8,109 nt of DNA from contig CAIVYV010000376.1 of the NCBI GenBank assembly GCA_903910215.1, forward strand, positions 1 to 8,109, read 5' to 3'. Made by a program: the position numbers and the translations under genes. Positions 1 to 6,729 of the stretch are shown piece by piece (the stretch's first letter is position 1; every line of letters starts with the position of its first letter). This stretch comes from an uncultured Pseudomonadota bacterium (GTDB lineage Bacteria; Pseudomonadota; Gammaproteobacteria; Steroidobacterales; Steroidobacteraceae). A model generated the notes under the pieces. It ran no database searches. It was not told where the DNA came from and saw nothing but the letters and a program-made list of their open reading frames with translations.

Positions 1-989
1 TGCTCGCCCTGCGTGCCGGGCTCGAACCGCGCGATGCGGTGCTCGATGCAGTACTCGATGCCCTGGTGGTAGCAGGTCTCGAAGTGCAGGCTATGGAACT
101 CATCTGCAGCGCCCCAATAGCGGCCATAGAGCGTGTCGCCACCGACGAAGAACACCGCGACCGCGACGATCACGCCTCGGCGTTCGGCGAACTTGAAGAG
201 CAGCGAGTCCCCGAGCGAGCGAGCGAGGACACGGAAGCACTCGAGGCCGAGGTAGGGCTCCTGGCCGCGTCGCAGGAAGGTGCCACGGTGCAACTGCCAC
301 GCGGCCAACACCTCTTCGGGTGCGGCGTCACGACCGTGCACCGTGCGGAAGGTGATGCCCTCCTCGGCGACCCGGCGCCGCTCGCGGCGCGCTTTCTTGC
401 GTTTCTCGGCGGTGAAGCCGGCGAGGAAGTCTTCGAAGTGTGCGTAGTCCCGGTTATGCCAGTGGAATTGGCAGTCACGGCGCATCAGCCATCCGGCATC
501 GTCGGTCGGTTCGGCGGAGGCGATGATCCGGCGATCGATCTCCGCGGGGAAGAGCACATGGGTCGACGAGAGGCCGCGATCGTCGGCGGCCGCGGCGAGC
601 GCGGACAACAGCGTGGGCGCCACGGTCGGATGATCGAGATCCCCGCGCACGAGCAGCCTCGGTCCGGTCGCGGGCGTGAACGGCGCGGCGACCACCAGTT
701 TCGGGTAGTACTGAAGACCGTGGCGGGCATAGGCTTGCGCCCACGCGAAATCGAAGACGAACTCGCCGTAGGAGTGATCTTTGAGCCAAGCGGGTGCGGC
801 TGCGGCGATCCCAGTGTCGTCCTCGAGCACGATGAAATAGGGTCGCCAGCCCGTCTCGAAGCCGATGCAGCCGCTGCCTTCCAGTGCCGACAGAAACTCG
901 TGGCGCAAAAACGGGTAGCCACGGTGATCGAGCGCATTCCATTCGGATGCGGGTAGATCACGGAGGCGCTCGACGACACGACTGCGCAT
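1..989 (-). CDS. FemAB-like GNAT-fold N-acyltransferase (DUF482/COG3146 family), partial, C-terminus beyond window
   Basis: An open frame runs without a stop from ATG at 989 to the left edge, giving 329 complete codons plus two bases. The product resembles the DUF482/COG3146 family of predicted N-acyltransferases related to FemAB peptidyltransferases; substrate and reaction are not established. Visible hallmarks are GYPFLRHEFLSALE near residues 24-37, FDFAWAQAYARHGLQYYPKL near 79-98, APFTPATGPRLL near 102-113, QFHWHNRDY near 174-182 followed by a strongly basic helix (EKRKKARRERRR, 195-206), GRYWGA near 289-294, and FEPGTQGE at the truncated end. Family members as I recall are about 380-400 residues, so perhaps 50-70 are missing. 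There is no signal peptide or membrane segment, so it is probably cytosolic. It follows trxB after 13 bases, with a good ribosome site overlapping the trxB stop, so the two are likely cotranscribed. Family assignment is firm; function is only inferred. Confidence 0.88.
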   Translation of the reverse strand, partial: MRSRVVERLRDLPASEWNALDHRGYPFLRHEFLSALEGSGCIGFETGWRPYFIVLEDDTGIAAAAPAWLKDHSYGEFVFDFAWAQAYARHGLQYYPKLVVAAPFTPATGPRLLVRGDLDHPTVAPTLLSALAAAADDRGLSSTHVLFPAEIDRRIIASAEPTDDAGWLMRRDCQFHWHNRDYAHFEDFLAGFTAEKRKKARRERRRVAEEGITFRTVHGRDAAPEEVLAAWQLHRGTFLRRGQEPYLGLECFRVLARSLGDSLLFKFAERRGVIVAVAVFFVGGDTLYGRYWGAADEFHSLHFETCYHQGIEYCIEHRIARFEPGTQGE

Positions 990-997
990 CGTGCGCG

Positions 998-1003
998 CCC
1001 CTT
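998..1003 (-). promoter_or_regulatory. Ribosome binding site of the FemAB-like gene
   Basis: On the minus strand AAGGGG lies 8 bases before the ATG at 989, and its first base is the last base of the trxB TAA stop. This supports the ATG at 989 as the start. It also suggests that ribosomes finishing trxB can reinitiate on the downstream gene. Confidence 0.6.
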
Positions 1004-1971
1004 TAGTGCGAATCGAGATGCTCGAGATAGCGATCGGCGTCGAGCGCGGCCATGCAGCCTGAGCCTGCCGACGTGATGGCCTGGCGATACACGTGATCGG
1101 CCACATCGCCTGCGGCGAACACGCCCGCAATACTGGTGGCCGTTGCGTTACCGGAAGTGCCGCTGTGCACCGAAAGGTAACCGTCTTTCATCGAGAGCTG
1201 CCCCGCGAAAATCTCGGTATTCGGTGAGTGACCGATCGCGACGAAAACGCCGGTCACGGCGAGATCTTCTGTGACGCCAGCGGCAGCACCGGCGGCTTCC
1301 GTCCCGCGAACGCGTAAACCCGTTACGCCGGTTTGATCGCCCAAAACCTCATCGACCGCATGATTCCAGATGATGCGAATCTTGCCCGCCTTTTCGCGCT
1401 CAAAAAGACGGTCTTGCATGATCTTCTCGGCGCGCAGTCGATCACGACGATGCACCAATGTGACGTGAGCGGCGATATTCGAGAGATACAGCGCCTCTTC
1501 GACGGCGGTGTTGCCGCCACCGATGACGGCTACCGACTGACCGCGGAAGAAAAAACCATCGCAGGTGGCGCAGGCGGAGACGCCGCGCCCCTTGAAGGAC
1601 TCTTCCGAGGGGAGCCCTAGATATTTCGCCGAGGCGCCGGTTGCGATGATCAGGGCATCGCAGGTGTATTCACCAAGGTCACCGATCAGTCTGAACGGAC
1701 GTTCGTCGAGCTTTGCCGTGTGGATGTGATCGCCCACCATCTCCGTACCGAATCGCAAGGCATGCGCTTTCATGCGCTCCATGAGTGCGGGACCGAGCAA
1801 GCCATGGGCATCACCCGGCCAGTTATCTACCTCGGTGGTCGTCATCAATTGACCACCTTCTTGCAGCCCGGCGATCAGCATGGGCGCACGATTGGCGCGG
1901 GCGGCGTAGACGGCGGCCGAATAACCAGCGGGTCCAGAACCCAAAATGATCAATTTGCGATGTGTGCTCAT
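1003..1971 (-). CDS. trxB: Thioredoxin-disulfide reductase (TrxB)
   Basis: This 322-residue protein has the usual length of bacterial low-molecular-weight thioredoxin reductase, the cytosolic FAD enzyme that uses NADPH to reduce thioredoxin. In order, the sequence shows an N-terminal FAD-binding GSGPAG (residues 11-16), ATGASAKYLGLPSE (110-123), the redox-active CATC disulfide (134-137) followed by DGFFF, the NADPH Rossmann motif GGGNTAVEEA (151-160) with the basic HRRDRLRAEK (174-183), and the C-terminal FAD motif GVFAAGDV (283-290) leading to the AITSAGSGCMAA helix. No key residue is missing. An alanine-rich stretch near 226-232 slightly extends a surface loop in the NADPH domain. ATG at 1971 is the natural start, giving MSTHRK just before the FAD motif, although no strong Shine-Dalgarno is visible. 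The gene diverges from ftsK across 97 bases and precedes the FemAB-like gene. Confidence 0.98.
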   Translation of the reverse strand: MSTHRKLIILGSGPAGYSAAVYAARANRAPMLIAGLQEGGQLMTTTEVDNWPGDAHGLLGPALMERMKAHALRFGTEMVGDHIHTAKLDERPFRLIGDLGEYTCDALIIATGASAKYLGLPSEESFKGRGVSACATCDGFFFRGQSVAVIGGGNTAVEEALYLSNIAAHVTLVHRRDRLRAEKIMQDRLFEREKAGKIRIIWNHAVDEVLGDQTGVTGLRVRGTEAAGAAAGVTEDLAVTGVFVAIGHSPNTEIFAGQLSMKDGYLSVHSGTSGNATATSIAGVFAAGDVADHVYRQAITSAGSGCMAALDADRYLEHLDSH

Positions 1972-2068
1972 GCGCGCATGTTAGGGGCAGTGCGAGCAGG
2001 ATGCCACGTGCAAGTCGATTCCATTAGAATCAGGGATTCCAGACGCTGGTCCGCCACGGGATAACCCA
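1972..2068. promoter_or_regulatory. Divergent intergenic promoter region between trxB and ftsK
   Basis: This 97-base gap is the only sizeable non-coding stretch and must hold the promoters for both arms unless they lie inside genes. It contains -10-like hexamers on both strands that overlap each other: TAGAAT on plus at 2025-2030 and TCTAAT on minus covering 2028-2023. They sit in a dyad GATTC (2017-2021) / GAATC (2027-2031), and a further direct copy GATTCCA occurs at 2035-2041. No convincing -35 is visible for the trxB direction. I see no LexA-type box, riboswitch or terminator here. Confidence 0.55.
2001..2030 (+). promoter_or_regulatory. Candidate sigma70-like promoter for ftsK
   Basis: ATGCCA at 2001-2006 matches 4 of 6 bases of the -35 consensus. 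It is separated by 18 bases from TAGAAT at 2025-2030, which matches 5 of 6 bases of the -10 consensus. Transcription would start near 2037, leaving a leader of about 32 bases before the ftsK start at 2069. This is a consensus match by eye only. Confidence 0.4.
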
Positions 2069-4405
2069 TTGTCCGATACTGCTGCGAAGGGTGCAGAACC
2101 CTCCCGTTTCACCGAACGCGTCAAACGTAGTTTGCGCGAGGTCGTGATCATCCTGATGGGCGCGATCGCGCTCATGTTGTTGGCGGCGCTCGTGACCTAC
2201 GATCCTGCGGATCCGGGCTTCTCCTTCACGGGTGAGGGTGCGGGCGACATCCACAACCTCATCGGTCTGCAGGGCGCCTGGCTTGCCGATACGCTGTTCT
2301 TTCTCTTCGGCGGCCCCGCATTCTTGTTCCCGCTGATGTTGGCGGGTGCCTGCTGGATCATCTTTCGTAGCCGTGGGAGCGAGAGTGGCGATGAGGACGA
2401 GCCTGTCTCGCGCATCAACAGCTTCGTCCGCGCTGGCGGCTTTGCCTTGTTGCTCGCGGCGTCCTGCGCGTTGGCGACATTGCACTTCGCGCCCGGTGAG
2501 TTGCGCCAGAGTGCAGGCGGTGTCGTCGGTAGTTTGGTCGGCGAGTGGATGCGCGGCAATTTCAACTTCGTCGGTGGCACGTTGTTGTTGCTTGCTTGTG
2601 CAATGGCTGGGTTCTCGCTGGCCTCGGGCATTTCCTGGTTGACCATCGTCGATCGCACCGGCGGCGGTTTCTGGGGAGCGATCGATTGGCTGCGCGCGCG
2701 TCGTCAGCAGCAGGCCGTGGTGGCCGAGGGCGAAGAGCGTAAGGCGGCTCGTAAGGAGAGCCTCGAAGTTCAGGTCAAGAAAGCCGCCAACAAGCCCAAG
2801 CCCCGCATCGAGGCGCCGGCGCCACAGCCTGAGAAGAGCGAGCGCATTGAGAAAGAGCGCCAAGTTCCGATGTTCACGGCCAAGGCGGGCGAGTTGCCGC
2901 CGCTGCAATTGCTCGACGACCCGCCAGCACGCGAGTCGACTTACTCGGCTGAGGCGCTCGAGGCGATGTCGCGGCTTGTTGAGCTCAAGCTCAAAGATTT
3001 CGGCGTCGAAGTCGAAGTGGTCGCGGTGCAGCCGGGTCCCGTGGTGACACGATTCGAGTTGCGACCCGCGCCCGGTGTGAAAGCGAGCCAAATCAGCTCG
3101 CTCTCCAAGGATCTTGCGCGTGCGTTGTCGGCCATCAGCGTTCGTGTCGTCGAGGTCATCCCGGGTAAATCGGTGATGGGTCTTGAGATCCCAAACGAGA
3201 AGCGCGAGATCGTCACCTTCGGCGAGATCGTGAAATCGAAGGCCTACGACGAGGTCAATTCGCCGCTGGCGCTAGCGCTTGGTAAGGATATCGGCGGTCT
3301 GCCGGTGGTGGCGGATCTGCAGCGCATGCCGCACTTGCTGGTGGCCGGTACGACCGGATCCGGTAAGTCGGTGGCGGTGAACGCCATGATTCTCTCGATG
3401 CTCTACAAGAGCACCGCCGAAGATGTTCGCCTCATCATGATCGATCCGAAGATGCTCGAGCTTTCGGTCTATGAAGGCATCCCGCATCTGCTCGCGCCGG
3501 TCGTCACCGACATGAAGGAAGCGGCCAACGCGCTGCGGTGGTGTGTCGCCGAAATGGAGCGCCGCTATCAGCTCATGGCCGCCATGGGTGTGCGCAACAT
3601 TTCCGGCTTTAATCGCAAGGTCAAAGACGCAATCGACGAGAAGAAGCCGATCAAGGATCCGGTGATCATGAAGCGGGCTTCGAACGATCCCTCGATCGAT
3701 CAGTCGCAGATTCCGGATCTGGCTCCATTGCCCTTCATCGTCGTGATCATCGACGAACTAGCCGATCTCATGATGATCGTCGGCAAGAAAGTCGAAGAGT
3801 TGATTGCGCGTCTCGCGCAGAAGGCGCGTGCGTCAGGCATCCACTTGATCCTCGCGACGCAGCGGCCCTCGGTCGATGTCATTACCGGTCTCATCAAGGC
3901 CAACATTCCGTGCCGTATCGCTTTCCAAGTGTCGGCGAAGGTCGACTCACGCACGATCCTCGATCAGAGTGGTGCCGAGTCGCTGCTCGGTCACGGCGAC
4001 ATGTTGTATCTGCCGGCAGGTACCTCGAATCCGACCCGCGTACACGGCGCTTACGTGGCTGACGCTGAGGTTCATCGAGTCGTCGAGGCGCTGCGTAAGG
4101 CAGGCGCACCCGATTACATCGAAGAGGTGCTCTCGGGACCCAAGGGTCCGATACCCGGACTACCGCCCGAGGACGGTGAGGGCGGCGAAGGTGCTGCTTC
4201 GGAGCAGGATGCGCTCTACGACGAAGCGGTCAAGATCGTTCTCACCGAGCGCAAGCCTTCTATTTCTTACGTGCAGCGTCGCTTGAAGATCGGCTACAAC
4301 CGTGCCGCGCGTTTGATCGAATCGATGGAGGCGGCCGGTCTCGTGGGTCCGCTGCAATCGAACGGGGGTCGCGAGATCCTCGTGCCTGCGCCGTCGGGCG
4401 ATTGA
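2069..4405 (+). CDS. ftsK: DNA translocase FtsK
   Basis: This 778-residue protein is the membrane-anchored, septum-localised DNA pump that clears and aligns chromosome termini for XerCD recombination at dif. The N-terminus has about four transmembrane segments (near 24-43, 71-99, 122-141 and 167-189). A short charged, Lys/Glu/Pro-rich linker follows (about 205-290), then the alpha and beta motor domains. Walker A is GTTGSGKS (427-434) and Walker B is FIVVIIDELADLMM (556-569), followed by LILATQRPSVDVITG (593-607). The C-terminal winged-helix gamma domain (about 712-775, ALYDEAVKIVL through SYVQRRLKIGYNRAARLIE) is the part that reads KOPS orienting sequences and contacts XerD in known FtsK. 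The linker is far shorter than in the 1329-residue E. coli protein, as in many other gammaproteobacteria. The start is TTG at 2069: the frame is closed upstream by TAG at 1982, has no upstream ATG or GTG, and the next GTG/ATG codons fall inside the first membrane segment. No strong Shine-Dalgarno precedes it. Confidence 0.97.
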   Translation: MSDTAAKGAEPSRFTERVKRSLREVVIILMGAIALMLLAALVTYDPADPGFSFTGEGAGDIHNLIGLQGAWLADTLFFLFGGPAFLFPLMLAGACWIIFRSRGSESGDEDEPVSRINSFVRAGGFALLLAASCALATLHFAPGELRQSAGGVVGSLVGEWMRGNFNFVGGTLLLLACAMAGFSLASGISWLTIVDRTGGGFWGAIDWLRARRQQQAVVAEGEERKAARKESLEVQVKKAANKPKPRIEAPAPQPEKSERIEKERQVPMFTAKAGELPPLQLLDDPPARESTYSAEALEAMSRLVELKLKDFGVEVEVVAVQPGPVVTRFELRPAPGVKASQISSLSKDLARALSAISVRVVEVIPGKSVMGLEIPNEKREIVTFGEIVKSKAYDEVNSPLALALGKDIGGLPVVADLQRMPHLLVAGTTGSGKSVAVNAMILSMLYKSTAEDVRLIMIDPKMLELSVYEGIPHLLAPVVTDMKEAANALRWCVAEMERRYQLMAAMGVRNISGFNRKVKDAIDEKKPIKDPVIMKRASNDPSIDQSQIPDLAPLPFIVVIIDELADLMMIVGKKVEELIARLAQKARASGIHLILATQRPSVDVITGLIKANIPCRIAFQVSAKVDSRTILDQSGAESLLGHGDMLYLPAGTSNPTRVHGAYVADAEVHRVVEALRKAGAPDYIEEVLSGPKGPIPGLPPEDGEGGEGAASEQDALYDEAVKIVLTERKPSISYVQRRLKIGYNRAARLIESMEAAGLVGPLQSNGGREILVPAPSGD

Positions 4406-4407
4406 GC

Positions 4408-5037
4408 ATGCAGCGTCGTTTCTTTGCGGCTCTCGTCGCGACTGCGCTGCTTGGCGTGTCGGAGGCATTTGCGCAGACCGTCACGGCGCTCGATCGATAT
4501 TTGGACGGTCTCTCAAGCTGGCAGGCCGAATTCGCGCAGACAGTTGTCGATTCGCGTGGCAAGCAGCGAGTCGCCGAGACGGGGCGGTTCATCGTTCGCA
4601 GACCCGGTCAGTTCCGTTGGGAGACGGGTAGTGGTCCTGCGCAGATCATGGTGGCCGATGGACGAAATCTTTGGTTCTACGATCGAGATTTGGAGCAGGT
4701 CACCGTGAAGCCTGCACGCAGTGCGTTGACGGCGACGCCTGCCATGTTGCTCGTCGGCGGCGTCAATCTGCGTGATCATTTCGAAATGACCAATCTGCCG
4801 AAATCCATCGGGCTCGACTGGGTTGCCGTTAAACCGCGCGGCGCCGATGCCGAGTTTCGATCGGCGCGATTGGGTTTTGCCGGCAACGATCTGCGTCGCA
4901 TGGAAATCGAAGACAAACTCGGTCAGAAGACCATCCTCGTGTTTTCGAAGACGTTGCGTAATGTGGCGATCGCTGCCGATACGTTTGTCTTTCAATCGCC
5001 TCCCGATGCCGATCTGATCGGCACGCCGGTACCTTAG
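4408..5037 (+). CDS. lolA: Outer-membrane lipoprotein carrier protein LolA
   Basis: This 209-residue protein is the periplasmic chaperone that takes lipoproteins from LolCDE at the inner membrane and hands them to LolB at the outer membrane. It begins with a clear Sec signal peptide: MQRR, a hydrophobic core FFAALVATALLGV, and a likely signal-peptidase site after AFA at residue 22, leaving a mature protein of about 187 residues. The mature part carries LolA hallmarks: LSSWQAEFAQTV (residues 35-46), GRFIVRRPGQFRWE (about 59-72) and ADGRNLWFYDRDLEQVTV (about 82-99). ATG at 4408, two bases after the ftsK stop, is preferred because it gives a normal basic signal-peptide N-region. A TTG at 4402 would overlap ftsK by four bases and add only two residues. 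The tight junction implies cotranscription and coupling with ftsK. Gene order ftsK-lolA is standard in Gammaproteobacteria. Confidence 0.95.
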   Translation: MQRRFFAALVATALLGVSEAFAQTVTALDRYLDGLSSWQAEFAQTVVDSRGKQRVAETGRFIVRRPGQFRWETGSGPAQIMVADGRNLWFYDRDLEQVTVKPARSALTATPAMLLVGGVNLRDHFEMTNLPKSIGLDWVAVKPRGADAEFRSARLGFAGNDLRRMEIEDKLGQKTILVFSKTLRNVAIAADTFVFQSPPDADLIGTPVP

Positions 5038-5433
5038 ATGGCCGTGTTGCGTCCCTTGCGCTATGCGCACTACTGGGTGTGGTTTGGCCTCGCGATGACG
5101 CTGATCGTGGTCTACCTCACGCTGGAGGCGCCATCAGGTCGTATTAGCCGAATTCCTCATCTAGATAAGGCATATCACTTTGGCGCTTTCCTTGGGTTGA
5201 CGCTCTGGTTCGCTGCACTCGTCGAGCGAGGTGGATATTGGGCCGTATCGATCGCGCTTTTCTTGCTCGGTATCGCCATCGAGATCGGTCAACACCTCAT
5301 GGCGCTCGGTCGATCGGCGGAATTGCTGGATGTCGTGGCGGATACGGTCGGTATCGTGCTTGGCATCGTCCTGTCGTTGTTGATCCGCGACTCGTGGCTG
5401 CAGCGTGTCGAGCGATGGTTGAGCCCGACCTGA
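5038..5433 (+). CDS. Small VanZ-like family integral membrane protein
   Basis: This 131-residue protein is almost entirely hydrophobic, with about four transmembrane segments (near 12-29, 48-62, 67-84 and 101-116). Its pattern fits the VanZ-like family: HLDKAYHFGAFLGLTLW (41-57) with Asp43 and His47, GIAIEIGQ (78-85) with Glu82 and Gln85, then Arg92 and DVVADTVGIVLG (98-109) with Asp98 and Asp102. VanZ of enterococcal vancomycin clusters affects teicoplanin sensitivity, but the role of short chromosomal homologues is not established and no resistance function should be read into this one. Its ATG follows the lolA stop with no intervening base, and its end overlaps rarA by 19 bases. It therefore belongs to this transcription unit and is probably translated by coupling to lolA. 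In E. coli lolA and rarA are direct neighbours, so this gene is an addition to that order. Family call fairly secure, function unknown. Confidence 0.85.
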   Translation: MAVLRPLRYAHYWVWFGLAMTLIVVYLTLEAPSGRISRIPHLDKAYHFGAFLGLTLWFAALVERGGYWAVSIALFLLGIAIEIGQHLMALGRSAELLDVVADTVGIVLGIVLSLLIRDSWLQRVERWLSPT

Positions 5434-6728
5434 ATCGACCGCTCGCCGATCGCATGCGGCCACGCTCCTTGGCGGAGTTCGTAGGTCAGGTGCAAGTGCT
5501 CGGCTCGGGCAAACCGCTGCGCGCGGCGCTAGAGAGCGGTCAGCCGCACTCGCTGATTTTGTGGGGGCCGCCAGGCACAGGCAAAACAACACTCGCTCGA
5601 TTGATTGCACAGAATGCGGATGCCGAGTTCATCGCGCTCTCGGCAGTGATGGCGGGCGTCAAAGATGTCCGGGCTGCTGTCGAGCAAGCGCAGCAGCACC
5701 GCGCCATGAAAGGGCGCCGGACGGTGCTCTTTCTCGATGAGGTGCATCGCTTCAGCAAGTCGCAGCAAGACACCTTCCTGCCGTATCTTGAGGACGGCAC
5801 TCTGATCTTCATTGGTGCCACCACCGAGAACCCGTCGTTTGAGTTGGTGAGCGCATTGCTCTCGCGAGCGCGGGTCTATGTTTTGCGGTCATTGCCGCCC
5901 GCGGAGCTCGAGATTTTATTGCAACGGGCGCTCGCTGATCGAGAGCGCGGACTCGGTGCGCTCGAACTCACCATCGATCCGGCTGCATTGAGTGTGCTCG
6001 CAGCGGCTGCCGACGGCGATGCACGGCGCGCCCTCAACATGCTCGAGATTACGGCTGACCTTGCGATCGATGGAAAGATCGGCGAGCAGCAGGCACGCGA
6101 AGTGGCGAGCGGCACTCGGCGACGCTTCGATAAAGGCGGCGAGCAGTTCTACGACCAGATCTCGGCGCTGCACAAAGCGGTGCGCGGCACGGATCCCGAT
6201 GCGGCCTTGTATTGGTTTTGTCGCATGCTCGATGGTGGCTGTGATCCGGGCTATCTCGCGCGGCGGCTCGTACGTATGGCGAGTGAAGATGTGGGTCTTG
6301 CCGATCCGCGTGCTCTGCAGATTACGCTCGAGGCATGGGCTGCGCACGATCGACAGGGTAGTCCCGAGGGTGATCTCGCGTTGGCCAACGCCGTCGTCTA
6401 TCTGGCTTGTGCGCCCAAGAGTAATGCGGTGTATGTCGCTTTCAAGGAAGCCGCGGCGGATGTGACGACGTTCGGCACGCTCGATGTTCCCCTCAAGCTG
6501 CGTAATGCCCCGACGCGTTTGATGAAAGAGCAGGGCTACGGCAAAGACTACCGATACGCTCATGATGAGCCGGGTGGGTATGCTGCGGGTGAGCGCTACT
6601 TGCCCGATGAGATGCCCGATCGGCGCTATTACCGGCCCGTGGATCGGGGTCTCGAGATCCGCATCGGCGAGGCCCTCGCGCGTCTGCGCTCCCGCTACAA
6701 TAAAGACCGTTCATCCGGAGAGACCTGA
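5415..6728 (+). CDS. rarA: Replication-associated recombination protein A (RarA/MgsA), AAA+ ATPase
   Basis: This 437-residue protein (447 in E. coli) is the RarA/MgsA/Mgs1-WRNIP1 family ATPase. It resembles clamp-loader subunits, binds SSB and single-stranded DNA ends, and acts at stalled forks. The N-terminal PLADRMRPRSLAEFVGQ (9-25) is typical. Walker A is GPPGTGKT (51-58), Walker B is VLFLDEVHRF (104-113), sensor 1 lies in FIGATTENPSF (132-142), an arginine-finger-like SRARV follows at 150-154, and sensor 2 is GDARRALN (201-208). The C-terminal tetramerisation region shows DGGCDPGYLARRLVRMASED (273-292) and continues through YLPDEMPDRRYYRPVDRG. ATG at 5415 is chosen because the conserved N-terminus starts just after it; the next ATG (5454) would remove conserved residues, and the open frame upstream is unlike RarA. 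This start overlaps the VanZ-like gene by 19 bases, with only a weak ribosome site, which points to translational coupling. Confidence 0.97.
   Translation: MVEPDLNRPLADRMRPRSLAEFVGQVQVLGSGKPLRAALESGQPHSLILWGPPGTGKTTLARLIAQNADAEFIALSAVMAGVKDVRAAVEQAQQHRAMKGRRTVLFLDEVHRFSKSQQDTFLPYLEDGTLIFIGATTENPSFELVSALLSRARVYVLRSLPPAELEILLQRALADRERGLGALELTIDPAALSVLAAAADGDARRALNMLEITADLAIDGKIGEQQAREVASGTRRRFDKGGEQFYDQISALHKAVRGTDPDAALYWFCRMLDGGCDPGYLARRLVRMASEDVGLADPRALQITLEAWAAHDRQGSPEGDLALANAVVYLACAPKSNAVYVAFKEAAADVTTFGTLDVPLKLRNAPTRLMKEQGYGKDYRYAHDEPGGYAAGERYLPDEMPDRRYYRPVDRGLEIRIGEALARLRSRYNKDRSSGET
6717..6722 (+). promoter_or_regulatory. Ribosome binding site deciding the serS GTG start
   Basis: GGAGAG lies 7 bases before GTG at 6730, inside the last codons of rarA. 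It fixes the serS start at this GTG rather than at upstream in-frame codons within rarA, because the protein then begins MLDSKQLR, matching the usual SerS N-terminus. Confidence 0.75.
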
Positions 6729-6729
6729 A

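Noticed and set aside
39..956. Long plus-strand open frame of 305 codons
   Set aside because: It lies wholly antisense to the FemAB-like gene, whose protein carries recognisable family motifs throughout. The plus-strand product shows no recognisable family and looks like a high-GC shadow frame.
2008..2013. TTGCAC on the minus strand as a -35 for trxB
   Set aside because: It matches only 3 of 6 consensus bases, and the expected -10 position (1985-1990) reads CTGCCC.
2162..2169. GCGATCGC palindromes (also at 4966-4973) as a repeated element
   Set aside because: Only a couple of copies were noticed, each within coding sequence, where GATC- and CG-rich codons produce them by chance. There is no array or regular spacing.
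2030..3091. Minus-strand open frame of 353 codons opposite ftsK
   Set aside because: Its product is low-complexity and rich in Arg, Gln, Glu and Ala with no recognisable domain. The opposite strand encodes an intact FtsK.
5238..5414. N-terminal extension of RarA upstream of ATG 5415
   Set aside because: The frame stays open but reads through the VanZ-like coding region and gives Arg/Gly-rich sequence unlike RarA. Conserved RarA sequence begins just after 5415.
5038..5433. VanZ-like gene as a glycopeptide resistance determinant
   Set aside because: There is no vanA/vanH/vanX/vanS/vanR-type gene nearby and the organism looks Gram-negative. Family resemblance alone does not support a resistance role.
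5916..6563. Minus-strand open frame of 215 codons opposite rarA
   Set aside because: No recognisable domain; it is antisense to the conserved RarA core and is explained by codon bias on the coding strand.
6562..6729. N-terminal extension of SerS into rarA
   Set aside because: GTG at 6730 has a well-spaced GGAGAG and gives the canonical MLDSKQLR start. The extension is out-of-frame rarA sequence.
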